Positions 55,806 to 63,825 of a stretch of 64,000 bases of DNA are shown here, piece after piece. How positions within the stretch are numbered: the stretch's first letter is position 1; each line of letters starts with the position of its first letter. The notes below the pieces were generated by a model that saw nothing but the letters and a program-made list of their open reading frames with translations, had not been told where the DNA came from and ran no database searches. A program made the translations under genes and the position numbers. Origin of the DNA: Fusobacterium perfoetens ATCC 29250 (lineage in GTDB: Bacteria > Fusobacteriota > Fusobacteriia > Fusobacteriales > Fusobacteriaceae); NCBI RefSeq assembly GCF_000622245.1, contig NZ_JHXW01000003.1:1-64000 (forward strand), in the 5' to 3' direction.

Positions 55806-57189
55806 ATGTTTATAACAGAAGAATTTTTATTAAAGAATGATACAAGTAAAAAACTTTATCAAAAATATGCTAAAAATATACCTATTTTTGATTATCATAA
55901 TCATTTGAGTCCAAGAGACATAGCAGAAAATAAAAAATATAAAAATATTACAGAGATTTGGTTGAATGATCATATAAAATGGAGAGTTATGAGAGCCAAT
56001 GGAATAAATGAAAAATATATAACTGGTAATGCAAGTGACTATGAAAAATTTTTAGCTTTGCTAAAACGATGGAATATTGTTACAGAAACCCTTTATATCA
56101 TTGGTGTCATTTAGAATTGAAGAGATTTTTTGATATAGATGATATTTTAAATGAAAAAAATACTCTAGTTATTTGGGAAAAAGTAAATATCTTATTAAAA
56201 AAAGAAGAATATTCAACCAGAAATTTAATAAAAAAAATGAAGATAAAAGCATTATGTACTACAGATGACCCTATAGATACTTTAGAATATCATAAAATTT
56301 TATCTTGTGATAAAGAATTTAAAATAAAAGTTTTGCCAACTTTCAGACCAGATAAAGCATTTACAATGGAAAAAAATGATTATATTGAATGGATAGAAAA
56401 ATTACTAATAAAAAAATTGATACTTTTAAAAAATTAATAGAAGCTTTAAAAGAAAGGATATGTTTTTGTAGAAAATGGATGTTTAATAACAGATTTAAGT
56501 ATGGAAAAACTATTTTTTAAACTGGTATCTAATGATGAAATTGAAGAGATTTTTTTTAAAATTATACAAAGAAAAGAAATTCTTTCTTGGGAAATAAAAG
56601 CGTATAAAACCAAATTATTATTAGAATTAGCTAAAGAATACAAAAAATATGATTTAGGAATGCAAATTCATATTGGAGCAATGAGAAATAATAATACTAG
56701 AATGTATAATAAACTAGGACCAGATATAGGGACTGATTCTATGGGAGATTATAATTATGCTAGAGAATTATCTGCCTTATTAAATGAATTGGATAAAAAT
56801 GATGAATTACCAAAAACAATTCTTTATTGTATAAATCTAAAAGAAAATGAAGTTTTAGCATCTATGATAGGAAATTTTCAATCAGATGAACGTCCTGGAA
56901 AAATGCAATTTGGATCTATATGGTGGTTTTTAGATCAAAAAAAGGGATAGAAGAACAAATAAATACTTTAGCTAATTTTGGACTTTTAAGAAGATTTGTT
57001 GGAATGTTGACAGATTCAAGAAGTATATCATCTATTACAAGATATGAATATTTTAGAAGAATTTTATGTAATTTAATAGGAGAATTAGTCGAAGAAGGAG
57101 AAGTTCCTGATGATGAAGAAATATTAAAGTCAATGATAAATGAAATATGTTATTTAAATATAAAAGAATATTTAAATTTAGAAGATTAA
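55806..57189 (+). pseudogene. uxaC: Glucuronate isomerase, full length but broken by four indels
   Basis: 1384 bases cover a whole UxaC (about 461 codons), which isomerises glucuronate to fructuronate and galacturonate to tagaturonate. The start [17 protein letters not shown] holds the metal His pair; CTTDDPID, KVLPTFRPDKA, QIHIGAMRNNNTRM and GMLTDSRS are all recognisable. The frame is broken four times: a missing base near 56062 (CTTTGCTAAAACG), a missing A in the A run near 56407-56416, an extra base near 56460 and a missing A in the A run near 56937-56943. Positions 2 and 3 compensate each other but span a stop at 56435. A normal start and ribosome site remain. The number of lesions argues for real decay rather than one sequencing error. 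Confidence 0.88.
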
Positions 57190-57205
57190 AATAAAGGAGA
57201 AAATT

Positions 57206-58261
57206 ATGCAAATAAAAGAATTAACAGGAGGAAGAGCTTGGAGAACTTATACAGGTGGAAAATTATTAGATATTTTACATAAAAAAGAAAATTCAAGTGA
57301 TAGTTATTATCCAGAAGAATGGATGTTTTCTACAACAATAGCTAGAAATTCTGGAAGAGAAGATATAGTAGAAGGATTATCATATTTAAAAAATGAGAAT
57401 AAATTATTTGTAGACTTTATCAAAGAAAATCCTAAAGTTTTGGGAGAAAAACATATACAAAAATGGGGAGTAAATTTAGGAGTTCTAGTAAAATTGATTG
57501 ATAGTGAAGAAAGATTAACTATTCAAGTTCATCCAAATAATCAAAAAGCAAAAGAATTATTTAATAGTAAATTTGGAAAAACAGAATCATGGCATATATT
57601 AGATACAAGAGAAGAGAAAAGTTATATTTATTTAGGTTTTAAGGAAGGAATATCAAAAGAAAAATTTAAAGAATACTTCAGAGAACAAGATTTAAATGCG
57701 ATGTTAAATTGTTTAAATAAAATTGAAGTAAAAAAAGGAGAAACATATTTAGTAAAGGGAGGAATTCCACATGCGATTGGAGCAGGGTGCCTTATTTTAG
57801 AAGTTCAAGAACCAACTGATTATACAATTAGAGTTGAAAAAACAACTCCTTCTGGATTTCTAATAGATGATAAAATGTGTCATCAAGGATTAGGATTTGA
57901 GAAAATGTTTGAATGCTTTGATTTTGTTGGTTATTCTGAAAAAGAGATAAGAAATAATTTTCAAATGAAAGAAACAGAAATTTTTTTTGAAGATGGTAGA
58001 GAAGTTAACGAAATAATAACTTATAAAGATACTTCGTGTTTTTCCTTAATAAGATTAGTGATAAATAATAAAATAAAAATAGAAAAGAATGAAACTTATA
58101 CATGTTTATATGTTATTTCAGGAATAGGAAAAATAGAAGATGAATTACAGGAAATAAAATTAGAAAAAAATGTACAAATATTTATTCCAGCAAATAAAGA
58201 ATTTAATATAGTGGGAGAAAAATTGAATATTTTATTAATAAAAGGACCAAATGTAAAATAA
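57206..58261 (+). CDS. manA: Class I mannose-6-phosphate isomerase-like protein
   Basis: A 351-aa cupin-type aldose-ketose isomerase. The zinc ligands of ManA are in place: Gln and His in TIQVHPNNQ near residue 110, Glu in KTESWHIL near residue 130, and His in GIPHAIGAGCLILEVQEPTDYTIRVE near residue 190. ManA interconverts mannose-6-P and fructose-6-P. Its location at the end of a uronate operon is unexpected, so it may act on another sugar acid or sugar phosphate here; that is speculation. Ribosome site AAGGAG, 16 bases after the uxaC remnant. Confidence 0.85.
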   Translation: MQIKELTGGRAWRTYTGGKLLDILHKKENSSDSYYPEEWMFSTTIARNSGREDIVEGLSYLKNENKLFVDFIKENPKVLGEKHIQKWGVNLGVLVKLIDSEERLTIQVHPNNQKAKELFNSKFGKTESWHILDTREEKSYIYLGFKEGISKEKFKEYFREQDLNAMLNCLNKIEVKKGETYLVKGGIPHAIGAGCLILEVQEPTDYTIRVEKTTPSGFLIDDKMCHQGLGFEKMFECFDFVGYSEKEIRNNFQMKETEIFFEDGREVNEIITYKDTSCFSLIRLVINNKIKIEKNETYTCLYVISGIGKIEDELQEIKLEKNVQIFIPANKEFNIVGEKLNILLIKGPNVK

Positions 58262-58269
58262 AAAATATA

Positions 58270-58305
58270 AAAATAGCAGATTTACTTTAATTAATCTGCT
58301 ATTTT
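58270..58305. terminator. Bidirectional terminator between manA and the GntR gene
   Basis: The arms AAAATAGCAGATT / AATCTGCTATTTT are flanked by T-rich tracts on both strands, between convergent genes. Confidence 0.85.
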
Positions 58306-58998
58306 TTATTTTAAAAAATAATGAGGATATCTTTTTAAATATGTAGAAATAACATGCTTAAATTTAGATAAATGTTCTGAAACAAAAGAGTCAATAATAT
58401 CTATTTTTTTATATTTAATGATATTTACTATTTCTTGGTGTTGTTCGAAAGTTTTTGTAGCATTTGAAATCTGTAAAGCATCGATAAGTCTTAGTCTATC
58501 AAAATGTGTTGCTAATCTTTTGATACTTTTCCAAACATTGGATTTACCATAATATTCAAATATAATAGAATGGAATTCATTATCAAGATCAAAAAATTTA
58601 TGTAAATTTTCATCAAAATCAATGATAATTTTTTGATAAGCTAGATTTTTTTCTAATGATTTTAATAATGGTTCTGGAATTTTATCTTCACAAGCCATAG
58701 TTAAAAGTTTCTTTTCACATAAATCTCTTAAAAATAAAGCTTCTTCTACTAATTTTAAATCTATTTTAGAGACGAAAGAACCTTTTTGAGGGAAAACATC
58801 AATTAACTTTTCCTCGGTTAATCTAACAAGAGCTTCCCTTATAGGTGTTCTACTAATATTTAGAAGATTTCCTAATTCGATTTCACTAATACATTCACCA
58901 GGTTCAATATTCAAAACCATAATATTCTCTTTTATTACTCTATAGGCATATTGACGACTATTTTCATTTTTGTTTTTAATTACATTATCTAATTTCAT
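58306..58998 (-). CDS. GntR family regulator, FadR subfamily (UxuR/ExuR-like)
   Basis: A DNA-binding repressor of about 230 aa. The N-terminal winged helix holds GECISEIELGNLLNISRTPIREALVRLTEEKLIDVFPQKGSFVSKID; the C-terminal all-helical FCD ligand domain has the metal-binding pattern (D/H positions in EALFLRDLCEKK, DNEFHSIIF and EQHQEIVNII). FadR-type regulators beside uxu genes usually respond to hexuronates. An in-frame TTG lies upstream, but the ATG at 58998 follows AAGGAG. The motif CTAGAATACAAA in its own promoter matches one at the uxuB start site, suggesting autoregulation and control of the uxu operon. Confidence 0.9.
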   Translation of the reverse strand: MKLDNVIKNKNENSRQYAYRVIKENIMVLNIEPGECISEIELGNLLNISRTPIREALVRLTEEKLIDVFPQKGSFVSKIDLKLVEEALFLRDLCEKKLLTMACEDKIPEPLLKSLEKNLAYQKIIIDFDENLHKFFDLDNEFHSIIFEYYGKSNVWKSIKRLATHFDRLRLIDALQISNATKTFEQHQEIVNIIKYKKIDIIDSFVSEHLSKFKHVISTYLKRYPHYFLK

Positions 58999-59050
58999 TT
59001 TTTCTCCTTGATTCGCCAATAAACTTGGAATTTACATTTAAGATAGTATA

Positions 59051-59079
59051 ATTATACCATAATAATACTAGAATACAAA
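59051..59079 (-). promoter_or_regulatory. GntR gene promoter with overlapping operator-like site
   Basis: Minus strand: TTTGTA, a 17-base spacer, TATAAT. The operator-like CTAGAATACAAA (plus-strand 59068-59079) covers the -35 box and resembles the uxuB operator CTAGTATACAAG at 10 of 12 positions. Confidence 0.5.
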
Positions 59080-59095
59080 TAAAAAAATAAAAAAA

Positions 59096-59866
59096 TTATA
59101 CAATACTTTTTATATTTAATTCTTCAAATTCTTTAGATATTGTAGATGAGTGTTCTTTTAATAAAGTTTTTATATTAAGAATATGTTGTTCAGTAGCTCG
59201 AATGGTTGAAAGGCTAACTCCTAGAGCTCCTCTGATATTATTATTAATATAAATAGGAACAGCAATACAACAAGCATCTGATGTCACTTCTCCAAATTCA
59301 GAAGCAAAACCATTTTGTTTAGCTAGATTGATAATATTAAGTAAATCTTCAACATTATCAATAGTATTTTTTGTAAATTTTTCTAATTTATCAGAATATA
59401 AATTTCTAATAGCTGATTCAGAATATTCCATAAGGAAAACTCTACCTAAAGCTGTACAATATAAAGGCAAATTATGACCAATAGATGAAAGAAGCTTTAT
59501 TGGATAAGAAGATTCAACTTTAGTAAGATAAAGAACTTCATGATTATTGTTAATCCCTAATTGACATGTTTCATTGCATTTTTCTGAAATGATTCTCATA
59601 TGAGATTTTATAATATTTAATCCACTTTTATTTTCTAAATATGATTGTCCTATCTTAAAAACTGATAAACCGATAGAATATGTTTGAGATATTGGATCTA
59701 AAATTATCATTTCTAAATCTGTAAGAGTTTTTAATATAGGAGAGAGAGTACTTTTAGGGATATTTAGTGATTTTGAAATATTTGAAAATGTTAATTTACC
59801 AGAATTTTTTGCTATAGTATTTAAAATATTTATTACTCTTTCTGTTGGTTTGTGAATATTATCCAT
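59096..59866 (-). CDS. IclR family regulator (KdgR-like)
   Basis: A 256-aa regulator with an N-terminal winged helix (RVINILNTIAKNSGKLTFSNISKSLNIPKSTLSPILKTLTDLEMI) and a C-terminal GAF-like IclR effector domain (LPLYCTALGRVFLMEYS, then CCIAVPIYINNNIRGALGVSL). It diverges from the second TRAP/kduID operon. KdgR of enterobacteria is an IclR protein that senses 2-keto-3-deoxygluconate, so a similar role is likely but unproven. Candidate sites are the tandem CTTAAATACGAAC repeats at 60048-60078. It ends about 77 bases before the GntR start. Confidence 0.88.
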   Translation of the reverse strand: MDNIHKPTERVINILNTIAKNSGKLTFSNISKSLNIPKSTLSPILKTLTDLEMIILDPISQTYSIGLSVFKIGQSYLENKSGLNIIKSHMRIISEKCNETCQLGINNNHEVLYLTKVESSYPIKLLSSIGHNLPLYCTALGRVFLMEYSESAIRNLYSDKLEKFTKNTIDNVEDLLNIINLAKQNGFASEFGEVTSDACCIAVPIYINNNIRGALGVSLSTIRATEQHILNIKTLLKEHSSTISKEFEELNIKSIV

Positions 59867-60009
59867 ATTTTTCCTACTTTCTATAATTTTTCTATTTAAA
59901 ATAATATCAGAAAAAAGAAAAAAAATCTACTTAAATATAAAGAAAATATATAATATGTATTTATTTAGAAAATATATCTATAAAAAAGACAAAAAATATA
60001 AAAAAAGTC

Positions 60010-60038
60010 TTGACACTATAAAAAAAATATAGTATATA
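60010..60038 (+). promoter_or_regulatory. Promoter of the second TRAP-kduID operon
   Basis: TTGACA at 60010-60015, 17-base spacer, TATATA at 60033-60038. Confidence 0.8.
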
Positions 60039-60047
60039 TTTAATATA

Positions 60048-60078
60048 CTTAAATACGAACCAGTTCTTAAATACGAAC
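60048..60078 (+). promoter_or_regulatory. Tandem 13-bp operator-like repeats
   Basis: CTTAAATACGAAC occurs twice exactly (60048-60060 and 60066-60078), with the 5-base spacer CAGTT. They lie just downstream of the predicted start site, 18 bases apart. The junction GAACCAGTTC is itself a near palindrome. The placement suits a repressor, probably the divergent IclR protein. Confidence 0.65.
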
Positions 60079-60100
60079 ATAAAAAATAGGGAGGATTTAT

Positions 60101-61111
60101 ATGAAAAAAGTATTATTTGTTGGAAGTTTATTAGCAATGGGAATTTTAATGGGATGTTCTGGAGACAAAGGAAAAGCTGAAGGGAAACAAGAGACTGTAA
60201 AAACTCAAGTTTTAAAAGTAGCATTTAACCAATCAGAGAATCATCCTCAATACAAAGCTTTAGAAGAATTTGGTAAAAAATTAGAGGAACAAACAAAAGG
60301 AGCATATAAATTAGAAATTTCTCCTAATGAATTACTAGGAGACCAAAGAGCAACAGCAGAATTAGTCCAAAATGGAGTTATTCAAATGTCTGTTGTTGGA
60401 AATCCTGTAGTTGAAAGTTTTAACTCAGATTTCGCTGTAATTGGATTACCATACTTATATGATAGTTTAGAGCATCAAAAGAAAGTATTTTTATCAGATG
60501 TGTTAGATCCATTATTTGAGTCAGTAAAATCAAGTGGATTTGAAGTAATAGGAGCCTTTACAGCAGGAGCAAGATGTTTATATACTGATAAACCAATGGT
60601 AAAACCAGAAGATTTAAAAGGATATAAATTTAGAGTAATGCAATCTGATACAATGAAAAAAATGGTAGATTATATGGGTGGAATAGGAACTCCTATGGGA
60701 CAAGGTGAGGTTTATACAGCAGTTCAACAAGGAGTTATTGAAGGAGGAGAAAATAATGAAGTTACTTATGTTGATTTAAAACATTATGAAATAGCACCAT
60801 ATTTCTCTTATACTAACCACTTAATGGTTCCAGATTTAATTATAATTAATGAAAAATTATATAATGGAATGACACCAGAAAATAGAAAAATATTTGATGA
60901 TTTAATGAAACAAACAATTGAAAATGAATTTGAAGTTTGGAATGAAAATGTAGAAGTAGCTAAAAAAGTAGCAACAGATAATGGAGCTAAATTTATAGAA
61001 GTAGATATAAAACCATTCCAAGAAAGAGTAAAACCACTACAAGAAGAAGTAGCAAATAGATCAGAAATGACTAAGAAAATATACTCAGATGTAAGAGCAT
61101 TAGCACAATAA
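60101..61111 (+). CDS. TRAP transporter solute-binding lipoprotein (DctP type), second system
   Basis: A 336-aa binding protein. The signal peptide ends in lipobox ILMGCS. DctP blocks are LLGDQRATAELVQNGVIQMSV, the ligand-Arg segment KGYKFRVMQSDTMKKMVDYMGGIGTPMGQGEVYTAVQQGVIEGGENN, and YTNHLMVPDLIIINEKLY. It differs clearly from the first system, so the ligand probably differs too; the kduI/kduD partners point to a 4-deoxy-5-keto-uronate or an unsaturated uronate. Ribosome site GGGAGG. Confidence 0.9.
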   Translation: MKKVLFVGSLLAMGILMGCSGDKGKAEGKQETVKTQVLKVAFNQSENHPQYKALEEFGKKLEEQTKGAYKLEISPNELLGDQRATAELVQNGVIQMSVVGNPVVESFNSDFAVIGLPYLYDSLEHQKKVFLSDVLDPLFESVKSSGFEVIGAFTAGARCLYTDKPMVKPEDLKGYKFRVMQSDTMKKMVDYMGGIGTPMGQGEVYTAVQQGVIEGGENNEVTYVDLKHYEIAPYFSYTNHLMVPDLIIINEKLYNGMTPENRKIFDDLMKQTIENEFEVWNENVEVAKKVATDNGAKFIEVDIKPFQERVKPLQEEVANRSEMTKKIYSDVRALAQ

Positions 61112-61136
61112 TTAAATGTCTATTAGAGGTAAACAT

Positions 61137-61604
61137 ATGGAAAAAATAAAAAATATTTTAGACAAGATTATTGAAAAATTTTGTATAGCAATAATGGGTA
61201 TAATGACTCTTCTAGTTACATGGCAAGTTATAACAAGATATTTTTTTAATAATCCTAGTATAGTAACAGAGCAAACATCACAATATCTTTTTGTTTGGTT
61301 AGTAATGTATGGTTCTGCTTATGTATTTGGGAAAAGAGAACATATGCAAATATCATTTATTAGAGATTTGGCTTCTCCATCTATCAGAAAAATAATTGAT
61401 ATTATTCAAGAAATAATTATAACTATATTTGTTATAACAGTTATGATTTATGGGGGGTATTTTACATCTCTTAGACAAATGGGACAAGTAGATGCAGCTT
61501 TACAAATACCTATGGGGGTTGTTTATTCTGCTATTCCAATAAGTGGGATATTTATAATATTTTATGCAATTTTAAATATAACAAAAATTGCTAAAAGAGA
61601 TTAA
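61137..61604 (+). CDS. TRAP transporter small permease (DctQ type), second system
   Basis: A protein of about 155 aa with four helices; the pattern TEQTSQYLFVWLVMYGSAYVFGKREHMQI is typical of DctQ. An in-frame ATG lies at 61116, but the ATG at 61137 follows AGAGGT at the right distance and gives the normal start MEKIKNILDKIIEKFC. It lies between the binding protein and the large permease. Confidence 0.9.
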   Translation: MEKIKNILDKIIEKFCIAIMGIMTLLVTWQVITRYFFNNPSIVTEQTSQYLFVWLVMYGSAYVFGKREHMQISFIRDLASPSIRKIIDIIQEIIITIFVITVMIYGGYFTSLRQMGQVDAALQIPMGVVYSAIPISGIFIIFYAILNITKIAKRD

Positions 61605-61616
61605 AAGGAGAAATAT

Positions 61617-62924
61617 ATGGATTTAGCAGTACAAGTAGGATTAATAATATTTATATCATTGGCAATATTTTTAGCTTTAGGAGTTCCTATAAGTATTAGT
61701 ATAGGTCTTTCTTCTACAATGGCAATGTTATTGATTTTGCCTTTTGACGGGGCTATGATAACATCAGCTCAGAGAGTATTTATAGGAACAAATTCATTTT
61801 CATTGTTAGCTATTCCATTTTTCATTTTAGCTGGGAATATAATGAATACAGGTGGAATAGCTATAAGACTTATAAATTGTGCTAAATTATTTGGTAGAAG
61901 ATTCTATGGACCATTGGCACAAGCTAATGTTGTAGCAAATATGTTATTTGGGGCTATTAGTGGTTCAGGTGTTGCAGCTGCAGCAGCTGTAGGAGGAACA
62001 ATTTCTCCAATTGAAGAAAAAGAGGGATATGATAAAAAATTCAGTGCTGCAGTAAATATATCCTCAGCTCCAACAGGAATGCTGATACCACCAAGTAACA
62101 CCTTAATTGTATACTCAACAGTTGCTGGAAGTGTCTCTGTATCAGCTTTATTTATTGCAGGTTATTTACCTGGAATATTATGGGGAATTGGTATAATGAT
62201 AGTAGCAGCTATTATGGCTAAAAAATTAAATTATAAATCTGAATCTGATATAAATAAAAAAATAATAATAAAAACAATATTAGATGCAATTCCAAGTTTA
62301 TTATTGATTATAATAGTAATAGGTGGAATATTAAAAGGAATATTTACAGCTACAGAGGGTTCAGCGATAGCAGTTGTTTATTCACTATTTTTATCTTTTA
62401 TTTATAAAGAAATGAAAATGAGTGATTTACCAAAAATATTTTTAAGTTCAGCTCAAATGACAGCAATAGTTATTTTTATGATAGGAGTTTCTTCTATAAT
62501 GTCTTGGGTAATGGCATTTGCTCATATACCACAAAAAATAGCTGAAATACTTTTAGGTATTACAGATAGTAAAATAATTATATTAATAATAATGAATATA
62601 TTATTATTAATAGTTGGTACTTTTATGGACCCAACACCAGCAGTATTAATATTTACACCTATATTTTTACCAATAGTACAAAGTTTTGGAATGACACCTG
62701 TTCATTTTGGTATAATGTTGGTATTTAACTTATGCATAGGAACTATAACACCACCAGTAGGACCAATATTATTTACAGGATGTAAAGTTGGGGGAGTGAC
62801 CATTGAAGATGTATTTAAGTGGTTATTACCATTCTATGGAATAACAATAATAATTTTATTTATAGTAACATTTGTACCAGCATTTTCACTATTCTTACCT
62901 CAAGTTTTAGGTTTGATAAAATAA
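61617..62924 (+). CDS. TRAP transporter large permease (DctM type), second system
   Basis: A 435-aa polytopic permease with about twelve helices. Family blocks are PFFILAGNIMNTGGIAIRLINCAKL, GAISGSGVAAAAAVGGTISPIE, GMLIPPSNTLIVYSTVAG and ITPPVGPILFTGC. It forms the membrane part of the second uronate-linked TRAP system with the preceding small permease. Ribosome site AAGGAG. It is followed by kduI after about 50 bases without a visible terminator. Confidence 0.94.
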   Translation: MDLAVQVGLIIFISLAIFLALGVPISISIGLSSTMAMLLILPFDGAMITSAQRVFIGTNSFSLLAIPFFILAGNIMNTGGIAIRLINCAKLFGRRFYGPLAQANVVANMLFGAISGSGVAAAAAVGGTISPIEEKEGYDKKFSAAVNISSAPTGMLIPPSNTLIVYSTVAGSVSVSALFIAGYLPGILWGIGIMIVAAIMAKKLNYKSESDINKKIIIKTILDAIPSLLLIIIVIGGILKGIFTATEGSAIAVVYSLFLSFIYKEMKMSDLPKIFLSSAQMTAIVIFMIGVSSIMSWVMAFAHIPQKIAEILLGITDSKIIILIIMNILLLIVGTFMDPTPAVLIFTPIFLPIVQSFGMTPVHFGIMLVFNLCIGTITPPVGPILFTGCKVGGVTIEDVFKWLLPFYGITIIILFIVTFVPAFSLFLPQVLGLIK

Positions 62925-62975
62925 TAAAGATTTGATAAAATATATATAATAGAAACAGATTATTAGGAGGATTAT

Positions 62976-63806
62976 ATGGAAATTCGTTATGCTTCAAGTA
63001 ATAAAGATGCTAAGGCATATGATACAACAAGACTTAGAGAAGAGTATTTAATACAAGATTTATTTACACCAAATAATATAAAATTAGTTTATTCACATTA
63101 TGATAGAATAATTGTTGGAGGGGTTTGTCCAACAACAGAAGAAATAAAATTAGAGGGAAGTAAAGAACTAGGTTCTAATTTCTTTTTAGAGAGAAGAGAA
63201 ATGGGAATTATAAATGTTGGAGAAGCAGGTGTAGTTACATTAGATGGGGAAGAATATACTTTAAATAATAAAGATGCTATTTATATAGGAATGGGAATAG
63301 AAAAAGTAACATTTAAATCTTTGAATCCAGAAAAACCAGCTAAATTTTATCTAAATTCAGCACCAGCTCATCATAAATATCCAACAGTAAAAATTGGATT
63401 AGAGGATGCTAGAAAAGTAAAATTAGGAAGTATTGAAACATCAAATAAAAGAACAATAAACCAATATATACATCCAGATGTTTGTCAATCATGTCAACTA
63501 GTTATGGGAATGACTATGTTAGAAGATGGATCTGTATGGAATAGTATGCCTTGTCATACACATGATAGAAGAATGGAAGTTTATTTCTATTTTGATATGG
63601 AAGAAGACACAAGAATATTCCATTTAATGGGAGAACCAACAGAAACAAGACATATAGTGATGAAAAAAGAAGAAGCAGTGATTTCACCTTCATGGTCAAT
63701 TCATAGTGGAGTAGGAACAGCAAGTTATACATTTATTTGGGGAATGGTTGGGGAAAATCAAACATTCACAGATATGGACCATATAGCAATGAAAGATTTA
63801 AGATAG
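62976..63806 (+). CDS. kduI: 4-deoxy-L-threo-5-hexosulose-uronate ketol-isomerase
   Basis: A 276-aa cupin enzyme that converts 4-deoxy-5-ketouronate (DKI) to 2,5-diketo-3-deoxygluconate, a step in using unsaturated uronates released by pectin or glycosaminoglycan lyases. The zinc site is visible in MPCHTHDRRMEVYFYF near residue 195 (two His and Glu) and SWSIHSGVG near residue 242 (His). Length equals that of E. coli KduI (278 aa). AGGAGG precedes the ATG. KduI of E. coli is also reported to act on glucuronate and galacturonate, which matters because uxaC is broken here. Confidence 0.97.
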   Translation: MEIRYASSNKDAKAYDTTRLREEYLIQDLFTPNNIKLVYSHYDRIIVGGVCPTTEEIKLEGSKELGSNFFLERREMGIINVGEAGVVTLDGEEYTLNNKDAIYIGMGIEKVTFKSLNPEKPAKFYLNSAPAHHKYPTVKIGLEDARKVKLGSIETSNKRTINQYIHPDVCQSCQLVMGMTMLEDGSVWNSMPCHTHDRRMEVYFYFDMEEDTRIFHLMGEPTETRHIVMKKEEAVISPSWSIHSGVGTASYTFIWGMVGENQTFTDMDHIAMKDLR

Positions 63807-63825
63807 TATTATTTAGGAGGAAATT

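Noticed and set aside
55806-57189. Four separate small genes in the uxaC region
   Set aside because: The four open frames read as consecutive, non-overlapping pieces of one UxaC with only single-base shifts between them, and the inner pieces lack ribosome sites.
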